The position numbers were made by a program, and so were the translations under genes. The notes beneath the pieces are model-generated. The model had not been told where the DNA came from and did not search any database. It saw only the letters and a program-made list of their open reading frames with translations. From Bacillus subtilis (lineage in GTDB: Bacteria; Bacillota; Bacilli; Bacillales; Bacillaceae_C), in NCBI RefSeq assembly GCF_008764245.1, contig NZ_VTQV01000016.1:1-64000 (forward strand): a DNA stretch of 64,000 nt, read 5' to 3'. Below, one piece after another: positions 23,319-31,081 of the stretch (positions are counted from its first letter, which is position 1; every line of letters starts with the position of its first letter).

Positions 23319-23528
23319 TCACCCCTCTCTTGCTAATTCACTAATTTTTTTCATATTTTCAACATTAAAATCATTTATAAGTTCCTGATGTTTCTCGTGT
23401 AGCCATTCAAAGTAGGAAATTCCCTTACCTTCCAAAATGCTCTTCGCCAACTTTTCAAATTCACGGAATTGCGAAGGTTTACTATTAGTAACCTTTCGTT
23501 TTTTCACTTGAACTTGTTCCGAATTCAA
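23319..23528 (-). CDS. Small basic protein at the head of the transfer operon
   Basis: The product has 69 residues, basic N-terminus (VKKRKVTNSKPSQ) and helical remainder. Start TTG 23528, with GGGGTG nine bases upstream; another ATG in a different frame gives only a very short peptide. It is the first gene after the pilin copy 2 terminator. A regulator or accessory such as a processivity factor is possible, but no motif supports it. Confidence 0.45.
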   Translation of the reverse strand: MNSEQVQVKKRKVTNSKPSQFREFEKLAKSILEGKGISYFEWLHEKHQELINDFNVENMKKISELAREG

Positions 23529-23547
23529 CCATTTTCACCCCTTTAAT

Positions 23548-23578
23548 AAAAAAAGGTGCTAATTTGTTACTTAGCACC
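23548..23578 (-). terminator. Terminator overlapping the stop codon of pilin copy 2
   Basis: GGTGCTAA / TTAGCACC with an 8-base loop containing the stop codon, followed by seven U on the minus strand. Pilin copy 1 lacks this second arm, so only copy 1 can read through into downstream genes freely. Confidence 0.85.
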
Positions 23579-23746
23579 TCCCCAATTCATACCTGAACCA
23601 CTAAAGACACTATCCACCATGTTGCTAAAACCATTGCTAATCTTCGTCATAATTGGATCGAATACACCTGTTGCAAATGCAACAAATATCCCAAAGATGA
23701 TTAAGACAACAAGTATCAATGTGATTGCTCCTTTATGGCTATCCAA
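23567..23746 (-). CDS. Pilin-like small membrane protein, copy 2 (59 aa)
   Basis: The sequence differs from copy 1 at two residues only (Ala for Ser at 23, Ser for Asn at 41). Hydrophobic segment, K-G-A signal-like start and NWGGAK tail are the same. It starts with TTG, with the same GGGGGTG site. A terminator follows immediately, isolating it as a single-gene unit with its own structured leader. Expression of two copies in different contexts suggests a need for large amounts of subunit. Confidence 0.65.
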   Translation of the reverse strand: MDSHKGAITLILVVLIIFGIFVAFATGVFDPIMTKISNGFSNMVDSVFSGSGMNWGGAK

Positions 23747-23774
23747 TGTCTTTCACCCCCTTTTAAAGAAAATC

Positions 23775-23804
23775 CCCTTTCTAAAAGTTCACTTTTAGAA
23801 AGGG
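23775..23804 (-). promoter_or_regulatory. Leader hairpin of pilin copy 2
   Basis: A 14-bp perfect stem (CCCTTTCTAAAAGT / ACTTTTAGAAAGGG) with a 2-base loop. Relative to copy 1 it carries compensatory changes at the tip (C-G to U-A) and an altered base, showing that pairing is under selection. The U-run is weaker here (GGATTTTCTTT). Confidence 0.78.
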
Positions 23805-23829
23805 TTTTTCAAAAACAAAATGACTTCTC

Positions 23830-23871
23830 GGGAACGACAGGAGTTGAACCTGCCTTAAATCCACAATTCCC
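23830..23871 (-). promoter_or_regulatory. tRNA-like minihelix in the pilin leader, copy 2
   Basis: This is 42 nt on the minus strand: GGGAA...UUCCC outer stem, GCAGG/CCUGU T-stem, loop UUCAACU. The R57 position changes G to A relative to copy 1, which is allowed in real T-loops. Sequence around the element is poorly conserved between copies, while the element itself is nearly identical. No D or anticodon arm is present. Confidence 0.6.
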
Positions 23872-23873
23872 AT

Positions 23874-23905
23874 AAAAAAAGAGCCTAACTATTTTAGTTA
23901 GACTC
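23874..23905 (-). terminator. Terminator after the 1,201-residue surface protein
   Basis: An 11-bp stem (GAGTCTAACTA / TAGTTAGGCTC, one G-U) is followed by seven U on the minus strand, two bases before the tRNA-like element. Confidence 0.85.
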
Positions 23906-23970
23906 AAAACGATTACTTGATAACGTCATAAATATTTTCTTGTCATAAAAAGCAAATGGCTATCTATCAA

Positions 23971-26900
23971 TCAGAACCCTTCAATAGCTTCCCTAATCTT
24001 ATTAAAAAAGTCTAAATCAGCAACTCGAAATTGATGCAACTTTTGTTTGGGTCTTTCCTTAATTGAATTTACGATGCCCTCTTTTTCCGTGTGCTTAATT
24101 ACAATAGAATGAACATCACGTTCTGAAAAATCACTTATTTTTGATTCTGATTGTTCAATTAACCAAGCGTCATCGTGACCTGAACCAAATAAATAATGTT
24201 CAAACGAAAATTTCTGACCATATTCCCAATTAACATCATTTAAGCCAATGTTTTTCAAGAATATATGGTTTGTGTAAACCTCATTCGGCTTTAGTTCTGA
24301 TGCTGGATCGATAGGAACATAATATCTTTGTAATTTTTCTATATTATCTAACCCTTCCCCGTTGATCCCGATGATTTCATCCTTAAAATCATAACTTGTA
24401 TGTTTGAAATAATCCCTAGCCATTTTATCTTTGGTTAATTGTACAGCAAGTTTTTCTGTAGGTTTTGTATCGTTATGCACAAAGTGTCTGTTAAGCTGGT
24501 ATGCGTAAGGGAACACGGTAACAAAACCTGTTCTTTTCGCCACAAAGAAATAATCGCTGACAAAATCCATATCATAAACACGATCGCCCCCCTGAATACC
24601 TCTATCTCGCATTTCACTTTGTTGCAAGAAGAACGCATATTTTCCCAAATCACTTCGTTCCGTACTATTTTTCAAATCCTCTTTCAAACTTTCATCGACA
24701 TCCACAGGATAATAATGCCCATGAATGTTTCCCTTTTGTAGCACGGTAAAACCATTTTTCTTATGATTGCCTGATGGCACATGTACAAAATACCTCAAGG
24801 AATCAGGCTTAACATTTAAAGCAGATTGTGTTTTCAACTCATATGTGGGCTTCATGAGATTATCTAATTTTTCAAAACGCTCATAATAGTTCTCTTTCTC
24901 CCTTGTAGCTTCAGTAAATGAATCACTACGCCCCACTAAGAGTCTTTCGTTTAATATTTGAACAATATTTTCTTTTTTAATTGTCTCACCATGCCGGTGA
25001 TCCATTTTTAATTGTAAAATGTTAGCTTGATTACCTCGCTTTATTAAATTTTCGCTAGTCGGCTTAACATTAATTACTTCAATGGAATTCGTATGATTTT
25101 GATGAACCCAAATGTCACTTCCTGTTCCATTAATTTTTCCTCTATACCATATGTTGTCTCCTACTGTTTCGGTTAAATTAACATGGAACTCTTCTCCCTT
25201 ATACCTTGAAAGATCATGCACTTGTTGCTTTGTCCACCCCCACGCTCTAGTATAAGAGTTTCCATTACCGTTGAGGGTAATAACCTTTTTTAGTCTATCC
25301 ATGCCGAAATGAGTATACGTCATTAAATCATTTTCTTTAACCCATCCAATTGCTTTTTCTGGGAACATTTCAGCACTTGCACCATTCGACAGGCGGTAAT
25401 ACACATCATTACCTCTTACAGCTTTTTCTTTAATAAAATACGTATATCCATAGCTGTCTCCTGCCTTAACTCCTGTTTTATCTGTAGGTTCATTATAAAT
25501 AATCACATTCTCATTAACTATCCTACCTAAACGACTGGTTGTATAATATGAGAAGCCACCTTCGCTTTCAGATAGTTTGAATTTTTTTCCATATGGAGCT
25601 TGCCATGCCGGAACAATTTTGTCTCGTTTCCACTCCACACAATCATTTCCGATTTTTTCAGAACAGAAATAACTTACATCAAAATGATTGGTATACTCAT
25701 ACTCAAAATCATATTCCATATTTTTATTTTTAAAATCGGAAGCCTTAGCAATTAGAGCGATTGGGTCAGTTGACGATTCTTTACGTGTATCCAAATTTAA
25801 TGTGTGTTTTTCATTTCTTGTAGCATAATGAGTGCCCGTTATCGTATAGTTACTTTCGGCATATAACTTACTTTTTTCATTCACATTCTCCTTACGCAAT
25901 TCCCAAAACGATTGACCTTCTGCATGTCCATGAGTATTTCTTCCACCACCCACTTCAACCACACGTGAAGGGTCAGGTAGGACAGGTTTATAATAGATAT
26001 TGATTGTTTGTTTTCTCAATTTTCTGCCATCAGACAATACTTCTTCTGTTCCTCTTAAATTATTGAATTTTACAGAATCAGTAACAGCAACATAAGGATA
26101 ACCAAAAGTATTTTTGAAATGCCCACGTGGTTTAGGGTTAACCGTATAAGGATCATTGTATTGCGCTATTGATTGTTCAGTAGCAAGCACTTCACCAGTA
26201 CCTTTATCAATATGATTTATAACTACATCTACATATGCCTGATAAGTAAATGTAACTGTAAAATTGCCCGTTATTCTATTTCTTGTAATTGTTTGACTAG
26301 TTCTCGAAGGATCAGCAACATAACTAAAATTCCTGCTTTTTATTTCCTTGCCATTTTGATCAATTAAATTACCTTTTGTTTTTGGTCTTAAAGTATAATT
26401 ATTAGCACTATTATAAGGAGCTTTTAGTCTCTCTGTACGCACTATCGTAGCAGTCCTTGAATCTTTATGATGCACAGTAACGTCTACCTGTGTTTTTTTC
26501 CATGACAGTGTAGCAATATTTCCTCCAAATTGAAGATATGCTGAACTAGCATATCTAGTAGATGGATTCTCATTAGGAACTTTCAAACCATGCCAAACTG
26601 TTGTACCAGCACTTTCACTTTGATGAATCCACTGATAAGTTTCCCCTTCATCAAAATACCCTACCCCGCCAATACCTGTTTCGGCACTTCTAGGTTTAGT
26701 TCTTTTGATGACCTTTGGGTTTGTCATTGTCATCCATCTTAAATCACTACCACTTGTTAATGTTAGTTGACCATCATTCCAATCCACTCCTCCTTTTTCA
26801 AAAGGTAAAATTAGTTCATCATAAACTAATCTAGTACCTCCTTCCATACCCTTAACCGCTTTGATGATATAAAATTCCCAAACTTCATTACCTTGTTTAA

Positions 26901-27576
26901 ACAATTCTGCTAATGGAATATATGCACGAAATCCAACCCACTTATATTCCATATTACACTCTTCACGATTCCTTTTAAGAGAATCTTGCCCAGTGTTTGG
27001 ACACTTATTTCTAATTGATCCAGTATTAGACTGTTTATTCCACTCTAAATCCTTGCCAGCATTTAAATTAGTAAGGCGAGTTTTAAAAACCCTCCTATCA
27101 CTCCTGTCTGTTTTATTTATCACACCAATATAGGTAGCGGTGTTATGCACATCATGGTGGTAATAACCATCAATCGCCGCCCATCCATCAAAGGTGAAAA
27201 AATCCTCTCCACCTGACTTAGTTATTTGCCAACCTTGCTTAAAGTCATGATCTGTACTTCCCTCATAAACGTCATAAAAGAAACGGTTTCCTTTATCAAC
27301 ACTATACAGTCTCTTAGGGAATTTACCTCCCCTATCAATATCGCCTTTCTCCCAAGCCGTTTTAACAGATGGACTCACATCGGTCGCCCATGTTTTTGCA
27401 CCACCCGCATTTTTACTTGGTCTATAACCGCCATCTGCCCATGTAGCGTTACCATCACGCAATTGAATGGAAGGATGTGCATTTGCACTGACTTTCGATT
27501 CTCCAAAAAAGAAACTAACTCCCATGGCAAAAATGACGAAACTATATAATATCATTCTCACTTTCACAGTCTCCAA
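23971..27576 (-). CDS. Large secreted surface protein with MucBP-like and SH3/GW-like segments
   Basis: The product has 1,201 residues. A signal peptide (about 1-32) precedes a domain of about 250 residues rich in Trp/Tyr, then MucBP-like repeats (VDVTVHHKDSRTATIV; VDVVINHIDKGTGEVLATEQ, about 375-525), then SH3/GW-like modules (about 730-860; YTHFGMDRLKKVITL, GDNIWYRGKINGTGSDIWV), then an uncharacterised C-terminal region. No LPXTG or WxL signal, so wall attachment probably relies on the GW-like part. Start TTG 27576 follows AAAGGAG. A phased repeat array and a leader terminator precede it. It may be an adhesin for mating contact. Confidence 0.65.
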   Translation of the reverse strand: METVKVRMILYSFVIFAMGVSFFFGESKVSANAHPSIQLRDGNATWADGGYRPSKNAGGAKTWATDVSPSVKTAWEKGDIDRGGKFPKRLYSVDKGNRFFYDVYEGSTDHDFKQGWQITKSGGEDFFTFDGWAAIDGYYHHDVHNTATYIGVINKTDRSDRRVFKTRLTNLNAGKDLEWNKQSNTGSIRNKCPNTGQDSLKRNREECNMEYKWVGFRAYIPLAELFKQGNEVWEFYIIKAVKGMEGGTRLVYDELILPFEKGGVDWNDGQLTLTSGSDLRWMTMTNPKVIKRTKPRSAETGIGGVGYFDEGETYQWIHQSESAGTTVWHGLKVPNENPSTRYASSAYLQFGGNIATLSWKKTQVDVTVHHKDSRTATIVRTERLKAPYNSANNYTLRPKTKGNLIDQNGKEIKSRNFSYVADPSRTSQTITRNRITGNFTVTFTYQAYVDVVINHIDKGTGEVLATEQSIAQYNDPYTVNPKPRGHFKNTFGYPYVAVTDSVKFNNLRGTEEVLSDGRKLRKQTINIYYKPVLPDPSRVVEVGGGRNTHGHAEGQSFWELRKENVNEKSKLYAESNYTITGTHYATRNEKHTLNLDTRKESSTDPIALIAKASDFKNKNMEYDFEYEYTNHFDVSYFCSEKIGNDCVEWKRDKIVPAWQAPYGKKFKLSESEGGFSYYTTSRLGRIVNENVIIYNEPTDKTGVKAGDSYGYTYFIKEKAVRGNDVYYRLSNGASAEMFPEKAIGWVKENDLMTYTHFGMDRLKKVITLNGNGNSYTRAWGWTKQQVHDLSRYKGEEFHVNLTETVGDNIWYRGKINGTGSDIWVHQNHTNSIEVINVKPTSENLIKRGNQANILQLKMDHRHGETIKKENIVQILNERLLVGRSDSFTEATREKENYYERFEKLDNLMKPTYELKTQSALNVKPDSLRYFVHVPSGNHKKNGFTVLQKGNIHGHYYPVDVDESLKEDLKNSTERSDLGKYAFFLQQSEMRDRGIQGGDRVYDMDFVSDYFFVAKRTGFVTVFPYAYQLNRHFVHNDTKPTEKLAVQLTKDKMARDYFKHTSYDFKDEIIGINGEGLDNIEKLQRYYVPIDPASELKPNEVYTNHIFLKNIGLNDVNWEYGQKFSFEHYLFGSGHDDAWLIEQSESKISDFSERDVHSIVIKHTEKEGIVNSIKERPKQKLHQFRVADLDFFNKIREAIEGF

Positions 27577-27600
27577 TCACACTTCTCCTTTCCTTATGTA

Positions 27601-27635
27601 ATAAAAAGAAAAACTCCCTAACCGTGTAGGAAGTT
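27601..27635 (-). terminator. Leader terminator of the large surface gene
   Basis: A 9-bp stem (AACTTCCTA / TAGGGAGTT, one G-U) and the tail TTTTTCTTTTTA lie on the minus strand between the predicted promoter (27696) and the start codon (27576), so it attenuates the gene that follows. Confidence 0.7.
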
Positions 27636-27695
27636 TTAGCATTTTTTGACCAAGTAAATTTAAAGTTATCCAATTTAAGATTTTTTCACATTACC

Positions 27696-27724
27696 AATAT
27701 AACATGTTTTTTTAGCAAAAAAGT
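27696..27724 (-). promoter_or_regulatory. Probable promoter of the large surface gene
   Basis: Minus strand: extended -10 TGTTATATT with TATATT at 27696-27701, a 17-base spacer, and a poor -35 (ACTTTT at 27719-27724) that falls inside the 11-bp repeat array. A weak -35 covered by repeats is typical of activated promoters. Confidence 0.5.
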
Positions 27725-27782
27725 CTCTATAGTGTATCTAAATAGTATCCTAACAGTATCACGAAAGTATCATAAAAGTATC
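27722..27782. repeat. Six 11-bp phased direct repeats (GATACT)
   Basis: On the minus strand GATACT begins every 11 bases: four perfect copies, one GATACA and one GAGACT. Repeats start exactly 11 bp apart (plus-strand AGTATC at 27744, 27755, 27766 and 27777, with TGTATC at 27733 and AGTCTC at 27722). One helical turn spacing means a protein could line up on one face. The array abuts the -35 region of the surface gene. Confidence 0.9.
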
Positions 27783-27795
27783 ATTCCGACCAAGC

Positions 27796-27822
27796 AAAAA
27801 GACTAACCCCTAAAGGTTAGCC
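27796..27822 (-). terminator. Terminator after the proline-rich surface protein
   Basis: GGCTAACC / GGTTAGTC on the minus strand (one G-U pair) with a loop of seven bases and five U, just after the gene ending at 27840. Confidence 0.75.
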
Positions 27823-27839
27823 CTAATATTGTCACTAAA

Positions 27840-28919
27840 TTACTTCTTCTTTTTATAGTAAAGAAATATTCCACCACCTACAATTAGCAAACCAAGACCG
27901 ATCGCAAGGATAATAAAAGGACTGGTTGCTTTGTTGGAAATATTTTTTTCTATATTATCATCATTAGAAGAAACACTAGCAGGTGCATCTTTATCATCCT
28001 TTTTTAAAGATTCGTCATGTAACTTTTCAGCTTCTAACTTAGATATTTCTTGCTTAACTTCTTTTCCATCCTCATCTTCAAAGATTGCAAAATGTTTGTT
28101 TCCCTCTTTACTAATTACTGCATTTTTATCTTTTAATTCCGCTACAGAAAGATTTTTTGAACTTTGTTTATCATCTTTATGTGAATCTTTTACTTTTTTA
28201 TCTGTACTATTTGTACTATTATTTGTTTTTTGAGCAGATATTGAATTTGTTGAATTTTTATTTGGGCTAGCCGGACTGCCATTACTTCCTCTACTATCGT
28301 TGTCATTACTTTTCTTCTGGTTAGTATTAGTAGACTTTTCAACCCCTTGCTTGTGTTGTTGGGCAGGTTGAGTCGGCTTTGATTGTTGCGGTTTTGGTTG
28401 TGTCGGTTTTGCTTCTACAGGTTTCGGTTGCGACTTTGGTTGTGTCGGTTTTGGCTTTGACTCCACTGGTTTTGATTCCACCGGCTTCGGTGCTGGGGTC
28501 GGCTTTGGTGCTGGTTTTGGTTGCGGTGTAGGTTTTGGTTCTGCCGGCTTTGGTGTAGGTTGCGGTTTTGGTTGTGCCGGCTTTGGTTGCGGCGCAGGCG
28601 CAGGTTCAGATTTTTTAGGGATAACTGTAACACTTAAATCAAATTCACCATTAACGGAAGAGTATCTTACGACTTCTCCATTACTTACTGGCTTAGAGAC
28701 AGCACCTACTACCATAGCCTTCCCACTAGGGGTTACATATCCGACGACATACCCTTTACAAGCACCTGTGGCATCTGCTTCATTACCTACGACATGTCTA
28801 TTAGCATCAATTGTTATTGAACAATTACCTACACCATTTGCTTTAACATCATTATGTGGCAATATCAAGCCCAACGATATTGCTATTACAGCTATACTCC
28901 CTAACACCTTTTTAAACAT
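27840..28919 (-). CDS. Surface protein, proline/lysine-rich, membrane-anchored
   Basis: The product has 359 residues. Signal peptide (to about 27), a 70-residue N-terminal domain (VGNCSITIDANRHVVGNEAD, CKGYVVGYVTPSGKAMV) shared with the next gene upstream, a Pro/Lys/Gln spacer (about 105-190), a charged helical region and a C-terminal transmembrane helix (FIILAIGLGLLIVGGGIFLYY) ending KKKK. No LPXTG-like motif precedes the helix, so the protein is probably held in the membrane rather than sorted. It is the paralogue of the LPNTA protein. Confidence 0.75.
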   Translation of the reverse strand: MFKKVLGSIAVIAISLGLILPHNDVKANGVGNCSITIDANRHVVGNEADATGACKGYVVGYVTPSGKAMVVGAVSKPVSNGEVVRYSSVNGEFDLSVTVIPKKSEPAPAPQPKPAQPKPQPTPKPAEPKPTPQPKPAPKPTPAPKPVESKPVESKPKPTQPKSQPKPVEAKPTQPKPQQSKPTQPAQQHKQGVEKSTNTNQKKSNDNDSRGSNGSPASPNKNSTNSISAQKTNNSTNSTDKKVKDSHKDDKQSSKNLSVAELKDKNAVISKEGNKHFAIFEDEDGKEVKQEISKLEAEKLHDESLKKDDKDAPASVSSNDDNIEKNISNKATSPFIILAIGLGLLIVGGGIFLYYKKKK

Positions 28920-29050
28920 GATTAATCCTCCCCTTTTTAATCATCGTTTTTAGTGTCTATTATCCTTGTATCGAAAGACTATAAATAGTTTCATAGTTAT
29001 AGTTAAACCTTATGTATGTGCTTTATGAATAAGGGAGAGAGCTAGTTATA

Positions 29051-30448
29051 CTAGCTCTGTTTTCTTCGGTATAAGAAGAATCCCCCTCCTGTCAACACTA
29101 GCACTGCTCCTATTAGCATCATGTTATAGAAGTTTGTAGCCGTATTTGGCAAAGGTTTACCCTCTTTTTCATCATATTGGGACTTTACATTTGTCTGTTC
29201 AGACGCTTCATTTTCAACGCTATTTGTTGTTTTTGGCAAAGTTTCTGTTTTGAACTTTGACGCAGGTTGTTCGCTTACTTTAGTTCCCAGTTCTTCTACT
29301 GGTTTAACAACAAATTGGCGTTCAGTAGGATTTTCGGGTTTTAGCATCATGTTATAGATGCTTGTACCAACATTTGGCAAAGGTTTACCCTCTTTTCTAT
29401 CATCTTTGACATTTGCCTGTTCAGATACTTTACTTGTTAGCAAAGTCTCCCCTTTGAACTTAGACCCAGGTTTTCCGCTTACTTTAGCTCCTTGTTCTTG
29501 TTCAGGCTTTTTCATTGGTTTTTCAGCTTTAGAAGGTTGTTTAGGATTTTCCACTGGTTTTTCCGGTTCAGCAGGTTGTTCAGGTTTCTCTACTGGTTTT
29601 TCAGGTTTAGCAGGTTGTTCAGGTTTCTCTACCGGCTTTTCCGGTTCAGCAGGTTGTTCAGGTTTCTCTACTGGTTTTTCCGGTTCAGCAGGTTGTTCAG
29701 GTTTCTCTACCGGCTTTTCCGGTTCAGCAGGTTGTTCAGGTTTCTCTACTGGTTTTTCCGGTTCAGCAGGTTGTTCAGGTTTCTCTACTGGTTTTTCAGG
29801 TTCAGCAGGTTGTTCAGGCTTCTCTACTGGTTTTTCCGGTTCAGCAGGTTGTTCAGGTTTCTCTACTGGTTTTTCCGGTTCAGCAGGTTGTTCAGGTTTC
29901 TCTACCGGCTTTTCCGGTTCAGCAGGTTGTTCAGGTTTCTCTACTGGCTTTTCAGGTTCAGCAGGTTGTTCAGGCTTCTCTACTGGTTTTTCCGGTTCAG
30001 CAGGTTGTTCAGGCTTCTCTACTGGCTTTTCAGGTTCAGCAGGTTGTTCAGGCTTCTCTACTGGTTTTTCCGGTTCAGCAGGTTGTTCAGGCTTCTCTAC
30101 TGGTTTTTCAGGTTCAGCAGGATCAGGATTAGGTTCAGACTTTATAGGAATAACTGTAACAAATAAATCAAACTCACCATTAATGGTAGAGTATCTTACG
30201 ACCTCTCCATTACTTACAGGCTTTGAAACAGCACCTATTACCATAGCCTTCCCACTAGGGGTTACATATCCGACAACATACCCTTTACAAGCACCTGTGG
30301 CATCTGCTTCATTGCCTACGACATGTTTATTGGCATCAATAGTAATCGAACACTTCCCTACGCTTTCAGCATTCACAGAGTTAATTGGTAAAAGGATATT
30401 CCCCATTAATCCCAACGATAATGCACTTGCCATTAATTTTTTAAACAT
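29051..30448 (-). CDS. Sortase-sorted surface protein with EPEKPVEKPEQPA repeats
   Basis: The product has 465 residues. The N-terminal domain of about 80 residues is shared with the paralogue at 27840-28919. It is followed by about 14 tandem 13-residue repeats (EPEKPVEKPEQPA), and the end carries LPNTA, a hydrophobic stretch and RRKQS. LPNTA is the motif used by class D sortases of bacilli (established knowledge). A second, decayed copy (LPNVG followed by a similar YNMML) lies about 80 residues earlier. Repeats extend the domain outwards. The stop lies in a weak hairpin at 29038-29058. Confidence 0.85.
   Translation of the reverse strand: MFKKLMASALSLGLMGNILLPINSVNAESVGKCSITIDANKHVVGNEADATGACKGYVVGYVTPSGKAMVIGAVSKPVSNGEVVRYSTINGEFDLFVTVIPIKSEPNPDPAEPEKPVEKPEQPAEPEKPVEKPEQPAEPEKPVEKPEQPAEPEKPVEKPEQPAEPEKPVEKPEQPAEPEKPVEKPEQPAEPEKPVEKPEQPAEPEKPVEKPEQPAEPEKPVEKPEQPAEPEKPVEKPEQPAEPEKPVEKPEQPAEPEKPVEKPEQPAEPEKPVEKPEQPAKPEKPVEKPEQPAEPEKPVENPKQPSKAEKPMKKPEQEQGAKVSGKPGSKFKGETLLTSKVSEQANVKDDRKEGKPLPNVGTSIYNMMLKPENPTERQFVVKPVEELGTKVSEQPASKFKTETLPKTTNSVENEASEQTNVKSQYDEKEGKPLPNTATNFYNMMLIGAVLVLTGGGFFLYRRKQS
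29560..30120 (-). repeat. 39-bp tandem repeats in the LPNTA gene
   Basis: About 14 units of 39 bp encode EPEKPVEKPEQPA. The copies differ at synonymous third positions in patches, which suggests that blocks were duplicated together. Confidence 0.9.
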
Positions 30449-30492
30449 TTTATATTCCCCCTTAATAAAAGCATGTAGAAAACATAGCTTCT

Positions 30493-30729
30493 TTAATCTC
30501 CGAAAATAGTAGAAAATAACATCAGACCACCAACAAAAACAATACCAACCACAAATAAACTAACAACATGATCTTTCTCTTTAACAAAATGCGCGATTTT
30601 ATCAAGACTAAATAACCAAACCCCAAGATGATAAATAATAAAGATGGATATACAACCAATAACAACAACAAGGACTAAACCAAGAACCATATAGAATAAG
30701 CTAGCGAAAAAGTTAAAAATAGCATTCAT
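30493..30729 (-). CDS. Two-helix small membrane protein
   Basis: The product has 78 residues, with hydrophobic helices about 10-35 and 55-75. Function unknown. AAGGGGG precedes the ATG. The gene has its own promoter (30775-30803) with the TCATACTACAGTATGA operator that is shared with the replication-type and parM genes, so it may be under plasmid copy or partition control. The surface genes follow. Confidence 0.6.
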   Translation of the reverse strand: MNAIFNFFASLFYMVLGLVLVVVIGCISIFIIYHLGVWLFSLDKIAHFVKEKDHVVSLFVVGIVFVGGLMLFSTIFGD

Positions 30730-30774
30730 TTGATTCCCCCTTAATTGAAGTGATTATCTTTTGGCTTTGATTAC

Positions 30775-30803
30775 ATTATATCATACTGTAGTATGACATA
30801 CAA
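30775..30803 (-). promoter_or_regulatory. Promoter with spacer palindrome, upstream of the two-helix protein
   Basis: Minus strand: -35 TTGTAT (30798-30803), 17-bp spacer, -10 TATAAT (30775-30780). The spacer carries TCATACTACAGTATGA, a 7-bp perfect inverted repeat with 2-base centre. AGTATGAC/GTCATACT forms a wider inverted repeat over the -35. Confidence 0.72.
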
Positions 30804-30910
30804 GTCATACTACAATTGTTTTTTACTAATTCTTCATCTTCACTAATTAAAGTTAAAAACTATACTTTAGAACTCGCTCCTACACTCATTATCAAAGTAT
30901 AGAAGGGGAC

Positions 30911-31081
30911 TTAAAGGATCAAGACAACGATCATAGACACAAAAATCATTATTTCTAAACGAGGAAACTTATCATTGATTGTCTCCATTTTATAATCAAT
31001 GGATGACCCTCTTCGTACCCCTTTTGAATATGGTTTCGGTTTTTGTTGTTGTAACATATCAACTCTTGAAATGATACTCAC
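30911..31081 (-). CDS. Tail-anchored small protein (56 aa)
   Basis: The product has 56 residues. The first 35 are polar and basic (LQQQKPKPYSKGVRRGSS), and a C-terminal hydrophobic helix (MIFVSMIVVLIL) ends the protein. GTG start overlaps the ArpU-like stop codon as GTGA, a classic coupling signal. The remaining intergenic DNA to the two-helix gene holds only its promoter. Function unknown. Confidence 0.5.
   Translation of the reverse strand: MSIISRVDMLQQQKPKPYSKGVRRGSSIDYKMETINDKFPRLEIMIFVSMIVVLIL

Noticed and set aside
11055-23871. The two tRNA-like elements as attL/attR of a nested island
   Set aside because: Attachment repeats usually copy only a tRNA 3' end. Both copies here keep the 5' strand and sit in the same leader context, and no integrase lies between them.
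29560-30120. CRISPR-like array of 39-bp repeats
   Set aside because: The units are contiguous coding repeats without unique spacers and translate as EPEKPVEKPEQPA in frame.
29358-30509. Long plus-strand reading frames opposite the repeat gene
   Set aside because: They mirror the 39-bp repeats (SGSAGCSGFSTGF pattern) and have no ribosome site or recognisable domain.
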